Shown here piece by piece: positions 22,182 to 31,337 of a stretch of 31,923 nt of DNA. This stretch comes from Folioceros fuciformis (lineage: Eukaryota > Anthocerotophyta > Anthocerotopsida > Anthocerotales): the NCBI GenBank assembly GCA_049999805.1, contig JBNGIO010006217.1:1-31923 (forward strand). Direction: 5' to 3'. Each line of letters begins with the position of its first letter. Within the stretch, counting starts at the first letter, position 1. The notes under the pieces were generated by a model, which was not told where the DNA came from, did not search any database, and saw only the letters and a program-made list of their open reading frames with translations. A program made the translations under genes and the position numbers.

Positions 22182-22414
22182 GAACTTGCATTATTTTAAT
22201 GTTTACCTCCAACGTTTGTTAAATGGTTTTGTAATTCTTACTTGTAAAACCTTATATCTTTCCACATGCTTATGTATGTTCCGTGTTATTATTGCTATGT
22301 GCTGAATCAACTGACTGGTGTGAAAGCTTGCGTTGAACTTGAAGTTGTGGAGCCGAAGAGATTTGTGTTCGCTGTGTTGAAAGAAACCTTCTAATTTGGT
22401 ATTCATTCGAAATG
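22182..22414. repeat. Right copy of a diverged direct repeat of about 220 bp
   Basis: It runs from GAACTTGCATTATTTT to TTGGTATTCATTCGAAAT and matches 21114-21332 with small indels. It ends about 215 bases upstream of the 47-residue gene and may form part of its promoter or leader. Confidence 0.85.
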
Positions 22415-22628
22415 TATATGCACCTGTCCTAGAAGGAGAAAAAGAATCGGCACCGTAAGGCCGTGGGACGCGACCGAGTTTGTTGGTCCTTGGAGCATTC
22501 GTTTTCTCGGAGGGCTCATAAAGCGGGAATTGTGTGCGCGGTTGCAAGCCCTAACATCGCGTTGCAGTCCGATTCCTTGTGGAGAGTCTGTTGTTTGGCG
22601 CTGCCGCAAGCAGACACCTTTGTGCAAG

Positions 22629-22998
22629 ATGATTTACGACGTGAACTCGGCGTTGTTCCGTTCTTTCTTGAGTCAGAAGGGCGGTGCCGCTGACAAGAGG
22701 TAGCTGCTTTCTTTCTGATTTTTGTCTCCGGGAGCATGTTGCCGAAGTTTCTCTGGTTTTGCTTCGATCCAGTTCGGGATGTTGTGTGATTCTTCATTCG
22801 TTTGGTTTTTTGAGCACGCTGTTGTTGTATTCTGTTGGCAGCTTGTGCAGTAAGGACACGGCCTTTTTGCAGCGTGCACCTCTTTTCTAATGCGTATGCC
22901 TTGTGCCTGCTGTTGTTGTGGTCAGGAAAGCGGAGGATCAGAAGCCCAAGGATCAGAAGCCTAAGGCAAGTGAGAACAAGCCTGTCATGAATGAATGA
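22629..22998 (+). CDS. Small lysine-rich protein of 47 residues, function unknown
   Basis: Two exons (22629-22699 and 22926-22998) are joined in phase across a 226-base GT-AG intron. The product begins MIYDVNSALFRSFLSQKGGA, then has a charged repeat-like tail (EDQKPKDQKPK) ending NKPVMNE and TGA. There is no signal peptide and no membrane segment. The short hydrophobic N-terminal helix followed by a basic, disordered tail looks like a conserved plant microprotein. I believe similar short proteins occur widely in plants but cannot name a characterised family. The clean splice junction and the balanced codon use argue that it is real. Confidence 0.7.
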
Positions 22999-23984
22999 CG
23001 GATCGAGGAGTCTGTGGTGGTGTAGCACGGTTCTTTCACCGCAGATGCGTTAGTGTAGGCGAGGGCGGGACTTGTCCTATTGGTAGCGGTATCACATGCC
23101 GAGATGATTAGGGTGTCGTAGGATGAGGGCGAGTACGAATCTGTTAAGGCGTAGCTTCAGCTGTCCGCATCTGTTGCTGTATGTGAACTTGTTGAAAGCT
23201 CTGTTGTAATCTTCTGTGGCTCAAGTCTGAATATCACGCCATCCGAGTGTGAACCCTAATTCCGTCTTCTTGCCTGTTCTGCCGTGCAGCAATCTGGGTA
23301 TGACTCGAGCTCAGAATAATGTAGGATGCAGCAGCCCTCAGAAATGCGCGGATTGGCAGATGCATGGAGTTGGTATGACTTAGGGTTGCATTGTATAGAC
23401 CGCATCAATTCCCGTGCGACTTCGAATCACGTCCAAGCGTTGCATCTAAGGGCAGCGATGAACGTCTCATTGCTTCCGAATCGGATGGGAGTTAAGTTCC
23501 TTCAACGTGTCATCAAGTTTCCGGTCCTTTAACGTTTCTTCCAAGTTTCCGGTTCCTGCAGACTACTACTGGGACGGCTCGGTCTCCTACTGGAGTACTT
23601 CTTACTGCTGATACAAAGCACGCAGCCCAACAGACCATCCCGCAGGTGATTTCCAACCTCGCGTGTCTATCCCAACACGCTCCTTAGCTGCAATCGCCAG
23701 GGCAGGCCTCTAACCCAATCGTAGCAAAGCCCACAGCTGTATCAAAATAATTTATTTCACACCACCTCCAGATCAGCTATTGTAGCAGCTTTAACCTCTT
23801 GAAGTCAAAAATTTCCTAACTAGATCCTCAATAATGGCCAGGAACAAAAGCTGTTACATCTCACCATCCGCTCTAAGGCAGCAACAATTCCCGCGAGTGT
23901 CGTCCCCAGAGAGCTACTGGAAGCCCGCCCACAACAAGTGGCTCTAACTGCGGGCTGCTGGCAGCCCATTGACCTGTGAACCCC
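22999..23984. other. Convergent intergenic region, no gene seen
   Basis: It holds the 3' UTRs of the 47-residue gene and of TIM9. The only long open frame (23326-23532, plus) has no known motif. A short near-duplicate of CAAGTTTCCGGT occurs at about 23513-23553. Confidence 0.5.
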
Positions 23985-24496
23985 CTAGTCTGCAGTCGCG
24001 CTCCCTTGATTCAATTCTGCGAATCTCATGCTCACTCGCATGGAATGTTTCAGATACTTCTCAGCACAACGTTGTACGCAAGTTTCCTCTTGCTTGTCCA
24101 ACGTCTTTCGCCGAAAATTATCCACACAATTGCTGAAGCACCTCTCTACCAAGGAATTATACATCTTCAAACTGCAAGCCAGCCATGAAGCTCTGTCACA
24201 TGTAGGCTGTGCTCTAACAGCCCCAACCCTGACGACACCAGCTCCAACATGGCCTCAAGAAGACAATTCTGACTCCCGATCACATCCTGGAATCCTAGAA
24301 TCGAATCCTCCGACACAGAAACAAACAAACAAACAGACGTAGAAGGCCTCATTCCTCGACCTACAGGCAACGGGAAGGGGCGAAGGACGAACCTGTCCCG
24401 GACTTGCAAGTGCTCGATCATGTTGGACATCCGGACCTTGTCTTCCTCTGCGAGTGCTTCGAAATCTGCCGGATCGACTGGCCGCCTGTCCGCCAT
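23985..24496 (-). CDS. TIM9: Mitochondrial small Tim chaperone TIM9
   Basis: Two minus-strand exons (24393-24496 and 23985-24171) give 96 residues, in phase. The N-terminal helix (ADFEALAEEDKVRMSNMIEH) leads into LKMYNSLVERCF. The twin CX3C motifs are C46-FSN-C50 and C66-VQR-C70. They are followed by KYLKHSMRVSMRFAELNQG, which is diagnostic of TIM9 rather than TIM10, TIM8 or TIM13. In the family TIM9 forms a hexamer with TIM10 in the intermembrane space. It escorts hydrophobic carrier and outer-membrane proteins, and its cysteines are oxidised by the MIA40 relay. Length is normal. The start is the first ATG in frame. The NDUFAF8-like gene diverges from a start 488 bp away. Confidence 0.97.
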
Positions 24497-24984
24497 CTTC
24501 ACCGCCCCAGCGCCGAGGCTGGAAGATCTGCTTACAAGCGCGCAGCTCTATAGCCTAGCGTAGGTGAAGGTCACAAGAAGAGTGCGCTCATTTAGGTCAG
24601 AAACGTTCCCCTTGCTAACTTGACAAAAGGTGCATAGCGCCTAGGTCAATCGAACGTTTGCCCCGGCCCTTTTAGGAAGGTTGCGGCTCGTTCTCCCACG
24701 ACATTAAAGCTGTAGCACATATACATACTTGGCACATGATATCCTCATGCACAGAGTCTACTGAGTCGTATGCAAAGCATCCACCACGAGCTCGTCCTGT
24801 CAGATCGACAAAACTCGCTCCACACACCCATTAGTGTAAATACGATTTCCACGAGTTGGCCCTCCGAGGATGCTCGCAAAAGTGTGAAGAGACTCGAACA
24901 ACGAGTTCCGTTCCCCGCGAGACGTCTCGTTTGTCGTGGACGAAAGCCAACCCTAGGAACTTCACGACTGAGCCCGAGGTTGGT
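24497..24984. promoter_or_regulatory. Shared promoter region of TIM9 and the NDUFAF8-like gene
   Basis: 488 bases separate the two divergent ATGs. No TATA box is evident at a fixed place for either gene. The words AGGTGAAGGTCACAAG and GGTCAGAAACG near the TIM9 side, and TAGGTCAATCG further in, share a GGTCA core. Open frames here on either strand look like chance. Confidence 0.5.
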
Positions 24985-25350
24985 ATGGCCGGCGAAGGCG
25001 GACGGATGCCGAGGCCATCTCCGCTGAAGAAAGTTCTGGTGCAATGTGCCTTCAGTGTGAGTGAGCACGAGGATGATTTCTTGAACTGAAATTGGCCTGT
25101 TTGCATCGGATGATAACATTTGCATCAAAACTGCCACGGGCAGAGCAGATGAAGGAGTACGGACAGTGCGTGGCCCGTGTGACTCCCAAGGTAGACAAAG
25201 GTGTGTGCGAGAAGCAATTCCTGGCCCTGAAGGCATGCATGCGAACCGCGGTAGGTTTGAGTTCGAGTTAGGTTCTTAGCAGGTGATGGCTACTGTTTTG
25301 TGGCAGTGATCTGAGAATGATTCGGTGCGCAGCTGAAGCAGAAGGGATGA
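24985..25350 (+). CDS. NDUFAF8-like twin-CX9C protein (complex I assembly)
   Basis: Three exons (24985-25056, 25149-25250, 25333-25350) give 63 residues, all in phase. The twin CX9C pattern is C21-x9-C31 and C44-x9-C54, the coiled-coil-helix-coiled-coil-helix fold of intermembrane-space proteins. The core is KEYGQCVARV, then CEKQFLALKACM. The spacing matches human NDUFAF8 (C17orf89), where a Tyr-x2-Cys-Val follows the first cysteine helix and a FEAL-x-SC motif closes the second. Human NDUFAF8 works with NDUFAF5 in complex I assembly. The function here is inferred from that similarity. The last exon codes only for LKQKG. Met8 is an alternative start. The 12-residue spacer between the motif pairs and the short ends are typical of the family. 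Confidence 0.8.
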
Positions 25351-26179
25351 CTAGATCCTGATTGTGGAACGGCTGGCATTCTCCGAAGCTGGTTGTCAGA
25401 GCTGCCTTGGTAAGGCTCTTCGTCTTGAGGGTGCCAGGGATCGGGGAGGCTAGCATTTCTACGGTGTCAAGGTCGAGGAACATGGCCATTAGTTTTCGGC
25501 CTGTGAGTTGTAGTTGGAAATGTTGCCGTCTCATGGCGTGGAGCTTCTGTTTGTGAAGTCCAGGGACAGACTGCGAGACTTTGTTGGCTGGCACGTGGAC
25601 GTTCGGATGTGGATGCCTTCCATCAAACCTGATCTGTACATATTGATGGGGATGGGTGGCCACGTTCGCCGGGGAGCTGCCAGGCACCAAGGAGGAGTTG
25701 GCAAACTTATCCTCTGGTTTGGCGTGTAGTAAAATGTGGTTTTACTGCAAGGGCACTCCCTGCTCCAGATTGATGTACCTTGTTGTTTAGCTTCTACGGC
25801 ACTCGAAATGCACGTCATCGGTTGTACGTGCGTGCCAGCTTTGTGGTAGCGTTCCACACAGTTTGATCGAGTTGCGCATTTCTCATTTCTCCCGTGAACT
25901 TGTCAGGCCTGAAATATCAAGCCAGGTCACATACTGCTGCCACATCTCACGGACTTACCTTTCGGCATCCTGAATTCACAAACGCTTTTCCACCAGAGTC
26001 GAGGCCTCCAGGAACTTCGTGTTTTGGACCCTAGATGCGTTTTATGCTCCAAAGGAATCTGGTACTTTTCACACTCCGGGAACTGTATAAGTAGTATCAT
26101 AATGGTTTACCTACGACAGGTATTGCTACATAAGGACCATCTTCAGTGCTCAATTTGATGTGGCCACTGAAACACGTCA
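25351..26179. other. Intergenic region, no gene seen
   Basis: It contains the 3' UTR of the NDUFAF8-like gene and then the promoter and leader of the secreted cysteine-rich protein gene. Overlapping frames on both strands (about 25268-25857) have no motif and no sign of splicing. Confidence 0.45.
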
Positions 26180-26733
26180 ATGGGGAGACGACTGTTGCTG
26201 CTATGCCTTCTTGCTCTGCTGGTTGCAACGGCTTCAGGTTAGACATTCCTGGCTTGGTGTTGTTTCCTTTGTCGCAAAAATCATTAGGCCCTAGAAAACT
26301 GTGTTCACTCAGGTCTGTGGCTGTGTGTTCAGGTCAGTGGGAGCGGTGGTGGTGCACCGTGTACCCGTTCTCCGATTTTGCTCGTGAGAAAGTACTTCAG
26401 CACATACTTGGATTGCGGAACCCTTACCAGTGCGCCTTAGCTTGTTTCCAGACCTCTGGGTGCTTACTCTTTCAGTGGCAAGATCTACAAACAGATCCCC
26501 CAAGATTCGCTTGCTGGTTGAAGAGCACGGTGTCGCTGGACAACCTCATCTATGATCCCACATCCCTTAGCGTTGTTAGTTGGGGTGAGTTATAAACATT
26601 CTACTCCACTTCTATTTTCAACTTTTTTGCAATGGACGTCTAACAATCCTGATTATCACATGCAGAAAGTTTTCGTAACTGCACATCCATTTTCGATCGA
26701 GGTCAATGTTGGGAACCTTACTGCCCTCCTTAA
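26180..26733 (+). CDS. Small secreted cysteine-rich protein (PAN/apple-like), eight cysteines
   Basis: Three exons (26180-26237, 26333-26584, 26666-26733) give 125 residues in phase. The first exon is almost exactly a signal peptide: MGRR, a leucine-rich core (LLLLCLLALLVA) and a small-residue end (TASG). The mature part has eight cysteines, in WWC, YQCALAC, TSGC, FAC, RNC, GQCW and PYCPP. NPYQCALACFQTSGCLLFQW resembles the helix-and-strand core of PAN/apple domains, where C-x3-C-x5-C and an F-x-W follow. I infer export and disulphide bonding. No enzyme motif is seen. If exon 2 is read through, the frame stops at 26595 after SWGEL, so retention of intron 2 would give a shorter form. The gene converges on SWEET, 299 bp away. 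Confidence 0.65.
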
Positions 26734-27032
26734 TAAATCTGTCAAAAAATAATATTTATTACAAGTGAAATCTAGTTAAAGATGAAATAATTTAAACTAA
26801 ATATCCTGTAATATTTTAATAACAATGATAGGTAGTACATCATCGTTTTATTCATTATTTACATATTTTTTAAATCTGCATCTTTATTATTTGCCAATAT
26901 ATTTAGCATAATAAAATCCAATTGAAACAGAACAATATAGAAGTACGGAGTGAAAATTTGATATGTGAAACTTTATCCCGAAAATTAATCAAAACCCACA
27001 GTTTCCCTCTGTACTTAAGATTAAAGCTAAAG

Positions 27033-28385
27033 CTAAAGTTGAAACTTAACTTCTCCAACACGCGGTTGGGGATTAGCTTCAGGATCAGAAGATTCATGTG
27101 TTTTTCTCAAGGACTGAATTGGGGGTGGTACAACTTGTTTAGGTTTCTTGCTGTAGACATAATAAAGAATCACTTGAATAATGCCCAAGAGACAACCCGA
27201 ACCATTGGGAATCTGCCATTTCTCACACACAAACATCATTAAATTCTATTCTGATTTTAAATTCAATATAATATACTAAAATCAGAAAAAATGAGCAAGT
27301 AGTAAGATACCAAAATGTATGGATCGAAATATCCAGGCATGATCGCATACAGAGTCCAAACCAAGCCATTTGAAGCTAGGGCCATGGATAGATAAAGAGG
27401 CAAAGATTCCGCGCTCTTGGTTTGAATGACCTTCCTCTGCCAATCACGTCATATCATTATATAAGTAGTTTTCCAGAATTAAAAAAAAAAGATTAGGTTC
27501 CAAATGAAAAGGCAAAAAAGGCACACTTACCAGTACACTTAATGGTGAAGCATACATCAAAGCGCAGAAGATAACACAGACAAGGCCCATGATGAGTTTT
27601 CTGTCCTTGGGCTCGTCTTCAATGAGGAGCACAGGTAGAATAACCGCCAAAGCAATTACAATATCGCAGATAAACAACCCAACGATTTGCAGCTGCACAT
27701 AGTACAAATTGCATGAAGAACTTTGGGTTACTTGCAAATTGTCCAACATCTAACAATTTGCAATTGCAGGAATTTGAGACAACCCATGAACTGTGCAAGA
27801 ACTTGAGACAACCCATGAGCTGTACAGGAACTTGAGACAACCCATGAGCTGAGCAAACTTCACTTAGCACTACGAACCTGAATTCTGCTTTTGGCATAGT
27901 AGAAAAACGTGGAGAGGTAGATAAGTTGCATGACAGCTCCCACTGAATTAATAGTGTACACAAGCATGCCATTGGGCTGAACTTTCTTTGAACCATAGAA
28001 GATCCAAAACACACAGTTGAGGAGGGTACAAATATAGGGCACAGGAGAGTATTCCAAAGTGGTGCCGCTCTTGTACATGAGAAAGAACATCTGGCTGAAT
28101 TGATATTACATTGGAAATCAGTGAGTGATATAATCGACAATAGTTTTTATGAAAAATAAAATATTTCTATGATGAATAATACTTACATTGGTGACAAGAA
28201 AATGCCCAAGGATGTTACATTACCTGTGAAAAAAAGAAAGAATAGAAATCGTAAATAAAATTTAGATATTAAGCAAAATCAGGATTAAACCACTTCTATG
28301 TTTTAGATAGAAAAATAAAAAAAGTAATACCAATGATGCCGAACGCAAGACGAATAAGGTAGGAGGAATGGTGCGAAATCGTCAT
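27033..28385 (-). CDS. SWEET: SWEET sugar transporter
   Basis: Six minus-strand exons (28331-28385, 28187-28223, 27878-28094, 27531-27692, 27311-27436, 27033-27212) give 258 residues in phase, the usual SWEET length. The first MtN3/saliva repeat has GIIGNVTSLGIFLSP, then EYSPVPYICTLLNCVFWIFY and LVYTINSVGAVMQLIYL. The second repeat has VICVIF-like CVIFCALMYASPLSVL, then KVIQTKSAESLPLYLS and LVWTLYAIM. It also has a final helix IPNGSGCLLGIIQVILYYVY. This gives seven membrane helices in the 3-1-3 arrangement. SWEETs carry sugars down their gradient across plasma or vacuolar membranes. The substrate cannot be told here. The cytosolic tail is 30-40 residues. The gene lies in a distinctly AT-rich island and has a 29-bp satellite in its third intron. 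Confidence 0.95.
27769..27857. repeat. Three-copy 29-bp tandem repeat in SWEET intron 3
   Basis: GAACTTGAGACAACCCATGA begins at 27770 (one mismatch), 27799 and 27828. The array starts 20 bases inside the intron from the exon 3 donor. Confidence 0.9.
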
Positions 28386-28542
28386 ACTGTCCACCTCCCT
28401 GTGAAGAAAATCAATATGGACCAATAAGTACAAACACCAGCTTATAATAGGCTGAAAGACCTCAAAAGATGAAGAGTGATTGAGGAAGAGAGGACCCGAG
28501 CTCAAAGGATGGAGAGGAGGAATAGAAGACACTAGCTGAAAA

Positions 28543-28672
28543 CATGGAGAGTGATACAGGAAGAGAAGATACTAGCTCAAAACATGGAGAGTGATCCAGG
28601 AAGAGAAGACAGTAGCTCAAAGCTAGCTCAAAACATGGAGAGTGATCCAGGAAGAGAAGATACCGGCTCAAA
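28543..28672. repeat. Tandem array, unit about 40 bp
   Basis: CATGGAGAGTGATCCAGGAA followed by GAGAAGATACTAGCTCAAAA recurs at 28543, 28583 and 28634. The last spacing is 51 because of an extra AGCTAGCTCAA insertion. A degenerate copy follows near 28672. Confidence 0.85.
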
Positions 28673-28905
28673 GGATGAGGAGTGATACAGGCTCCGGAGA
28701 GCACAATGCTTGAGTAAGGCACATAGAAAGTACCTTAATATACTGTCTTGCAATCAGCCACATTAGTGCATGTGTTCACAACTACGAGTTGTGTAACATG
28801 AGATAGAACTTCTAAACATGACAAATGAGACCATAGACAAACTGATAGTATACATCTCTTCGTGGATAGATCTGCCAAATGAGACTTTGATGGATGAACA
28901 CTCTT

Positions 28906-29069
28906 GGACATGCAGATACTTTGGAACTTCTTGTGGATGAAACATTCGCGTGGCAGACTAAGGCTCCTGGACATGCCGATACTTCGGAACTTCTTGTGGA
29001 TGAAGCTTTCGGGTGGCAGAATAAGGCTCCTGGACATGCCGATAGTATGGAACTTGGTGTGGATGAAAC
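28906..29069. repeat. Tandem array, unit 63 bp, open reading frame on the plus strand
   Basis: GGACATGCCGATACTTCGGA recurs at 28906, 28969 and 29032. Since 63 is 21 codons, the plus strand reads repeated peptides of the type HADTSELLVDEAFGWQNKAP. There is no upstream start or splice support, so I call it a repeat. Confidence 0.85.
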
Positions 29070-29264
29070 ATCCACTCGACATTTTGGTGGATACAGTTTG
29101 TGCTCACGAGCGGCGTAGAACTACGGAATGCGGGAGTTGTCTTGGATCGGGAAGTGAAAATTTGAAGGAAAGATAACGACGGATCTGAAGGTGCTAGTTA
29201 AACCGTGACAGGGGTTAACTCACATATAGGTGGCGCTGGCCTGTGAGCGGCTTTGGGACGAATC

Positions 29265-29462
29265 ATGGACAGCGCGGGACTCAAGCAGGCGAGGGAGGCG
29301 CTGGACGTGGTGGTGGCTATGTCCAATCTGCTCAACACTGGTCTCGACAGGCAGACTCTCGCTATTTTGGTGGCGCTGTGTGAACACGGAGTTAATCCCG
29401 AGGCTCTTTCTGCCGTGGTGAAGGAGCTCCGCCGGGAGGCTGCGGCATTGGCCCGGAATTGA
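29265..29462 (+). CDS. MZT1: MOZART1 / GIP gamma-tubulin complex protein
   Basis: A single exon encodes 65 residues. MDSAGLKQAREALDVVVAMS, then NLLNTGLDRQTLAILVALCE and GVNPEALSAVVKELRREA cover the whole MOZART1 family core. The invariant TGLDR and GVNPEALA-like segment are both present. MZT1 (GIP1/GIP2 in Arabidopsis) binds the N-terminal part of gamma-tubulin complex proteins. It supports microtubule nucleation, spindle assembly and nuclear-envelope organisation. The start is the first ATG. Only a TTG precedes it in frame. The length is normal for the family. KAE1 follows in the same direction with only 258 bases between the stop and the next ATG, so the 3' UTR and the KAE1 promoter are tightly packed. 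Confidence 0.95.
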   Translation: MDSAGLKQAREALDVVVAMSNLLNTGLDRQTLAILVALCEHGVNPEALSAVVKELRREAAALARN

Positions 29463-29720
29463 TGCCGTTGCGGAGTGCAGTTGGATGAGGCGCGGTGGAC
29501 TGTGCCGGATTTGTGTTTCTTGAGGCATGGTTGGGAGAGGAGGCGGGGTTGGTTTGGAGGTGTGTTCTGGTCTGGTTGAATGTGTGGATGTTTGTGAAAT
29601 GGCTGGAGTTGAGGGAAGGTTCGGTGATTAGGATGGCAGAGTTCTTTGCGAGGTGAGGTGAGGTGTGTAGTTTGTAGGAGTCGTGTTGCAGTGACGGGAG
29701 CTGGAGCTTTCTTGCTGGCC

Positions 29721-30987
29721 ATGATTGCGTTAGGGTTCGAGGGGTCTGCTAACAAGATTGGGATTGGAATTGTGAAGTCTGATGGGACGATCCTCGCTAA
29801 TCCGCGGCACACCTACATCACTCCTCCCGGACAGGGCTTTTTGCCACGGGAGACTGCCGTGCATCATCAGCAGCATGTGCTGCCCCTGGTGCGGGCCGCC
29901 CTGAAGGAGGCGGGGTTGGAAGGGAGTGACATTGACTGTCTTTGCTACACCAAGGGGCCTGGGATGGGGGCCCCGTTGCAGGTGTCCGCTGTCGTAGTTA
30001 GGGTCTTGTCGCAGCTGTGGAAAAAGCCGATTGTAGCTGTGAATCACTGCGTGGCACACATAGAGATGGGAAGGGTTGTGACGGGAGCCGTTGATCCTGT
30101 AGTTCTGTACGTTAGTGGGGGAAACACGCAGGTGATAGCCTACAGTGAGGGTCGGTATAGGATTTTTGGTGAGACCATCGACATCGCTGTGGGCAACTGT
30201 CTGGATAGGTTTGCCAGGGTGTTGAAAATTTCAAACGACCCTAACCCTGGCTACAATATTGAACAGGTAACGACGTTCTTTTTTGTTTTGTGGATGTTTC
30301 GGTCGTTGGTGGTGGTTTGGCCCGTCGGCTCACTTCAAGCACGTGATGTTCGTCCTAAGTGGCACAGTTAGCCAAAAAGGGGAAGGAGTTCATTGAGCTG
30401 CCGTATGTGGTGAAAGGCATGGATGTTTCTTTCAGTGGCATCCTGAGCTTCATCGAAGCTGCCGCCGTTACAAAACTAGCTGCCAAGGAGTGCTCTCCTG
30501 AAGACCTTTGTTTCTCCTTGCAGGTGCTTTCTGGCTTGCTTTCTGGTTAGCATGCTTCGTGGTGCTGGTAAAGTAACAGTCTTGATGGACACCTGCTTAC
30601 AGAGCTTTTCCCTGTGCTCAGGAGACGGTTTTCGCCATGCTCGTGGAGATCACCGAGCGGGCTATGGCTCACACCGATAAACAGGACGTTTTGATAGTAG
30701 GTGGAGTTGGATGCAACATGCGGCTGCAACAGATGATGCAGGTCATGTGTGACGAGCGAGGGGGTAGGCTCTTCGCAACTGACGATCGCTATTGCGTGGA
30801 TAATGGAGCCATGATCGCATACACAGGCCTTTTGGCGTATGAACATGGAATTACTACTCCAATGGAAGAAACAACTTGCACTCAAAGATTCCGGACCGAT
30901 GAGGTCCTAGCTGTATGGAGGGGCACACCAGCAAGCGAGTCTGTTGCTACACAGGCCCCGCTAGCTGCGAATCTGCTAATGAAGTAA
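29721..30987 (+). CDS. KAE1: KAE1/OSGEP, tRNA N6-threonylcarbamoyladenosine synthase subunit (KEOPS)
   Basis: Three exons (29721-30266, 30368-30523, 30622-30987) give 355 residues in phase, the usual length of eukaryotic Kae1/OSGEP. It starts [18 protein letters not shown]. The metal-binding H-x3-H is H109-CVA-H113 in [13 protein letters not shown]. Other family signatures are [64 protein letters not shown] and [15 protein letters not shown]. As the catalytic subunit of KEOPS/EKC it transfers threonylcarbamoyl to A37 of ANN-decoding tRNAs. One such tRNA, tRNA-Thr(UGU), happens to lie at 3050-3121. The protein lacks a transit peptide, so this is the cytosolic/nuclear paralog, not the organellar QRI7/OSGEPL1. 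Confidence 0.97.
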
Positions 30988-31172
30988 AGTACACTCTTGC
31001 ACTAGCGCAAAGTTGTCTTCACGACGACATCGTCATCTGTCCAGCTCTTCTGATCCTTCGCGGCCGTCATCCTGGTACTTCCTATCCAGAACACACGCTA
31101 GAATCCCTATTTGCTACGCTTGCCGAGTGTTCGTCTTTGCTCGAACGCTGACTCAAATGCAGCATACAAATG

Positions 31173-31337
31173 TCACAGCGGAGTGTACCCTTCTTTCACG
31201 ACCAGTCCCACCACCAGCAGAAGGAGCCCTATGAGGAGAGCGGTGGTCGGGCTCACATATGTCTGCTCATACGACTTGAACGTCACAAGGACCCCGACCA
31301 GTCCGATCGCCAAACCCCTCTTCTCGCACGTCTCCAT
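31173..31337 (-). CDS. Two-helix membrane microprotein of 54 residues, unknown
   Basis: A single-exon minus-strand frame starts at ATG 31337-31335 and stops with TGA at 31175-31173. It starts METCEKRG and has a first hydrophobic helix (LAIGLVGVLVTF). A polar turn follows (KSYEQTYVSPTT), then a strong second helix (ALLIGLLLLVVGLVV) and a short tail ending GYTPL. This is a hairpin membrane protein by inspection. I know no family for it. The SPTTALL turn looks like a conserved motif but I cannot verify that. It converges on KAE1 with 185 bases between the stops. It could be a chance frame, but the hydropathy pattern is unusually clean. Confidence 0.5.
   Translation of the reverse strand: METCEKRGLAIGLVGVLVTFKSYEQTYVSPTTALLIGLLLLVVGLVVKEGYTPL

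Larger units (their letters stand above)
20370..22628. other. Gene-poor stretch with repeats between NIPA and the 47-residue gene
   Basis: About 2.3 kb. It contains the NIPA 3' UTR, a diverged direct repeat of about 220 bp (21114-21332 and 22182-22414), a decayed tRNA-Leu, an AAC-rich satellite with an N gap and a telomere-like run at 22154-22170. No protein gene is supported. The short frames at 20616-21025 have no recognisable features. The last 200 bases should be the promoter and leader of the 47-residue gene. Confidence 0.5.
28386..29264. promoter_or_regulatory. Divergent region between SWEET and MOZART1, two tandem arrays
   Basis: 880 bases separate the divergent starts. Two independent tandem arrays (28543-28672 and 28906-29069) fill much of it. 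The promoters of both genes should be here. No gene is supported apart from a repeat-encoded open frame at 28894-29118. Confidence 0.5.

Noticed and set aside
21114-22414. Miniature LTR retrotransposon (TRIM)
   Set aside because: The paired repeats lack TG...CA ends, and no primer-binding site, polypurine tract or target-site duplication was seen.
22516-23028. 170-codon minus-strand frame
   Set aside because: It covers both exons and the intron of the 47-residue gene in antisense, with low-complexity basic sequence.
24745-25236. 163-codon minus-strand frame
   Set aside because: It is antisense to the NDUFAF8-like exons and promoter, with no motif. It is a shadow of GC-rich coding sequence.
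29198-29812. 204-codon minus-strand frame over MZT1 and the start of KAE1
   Set aside because: It is a shadow of GC-rich sense exons. The sense frames are unmistakable family members.
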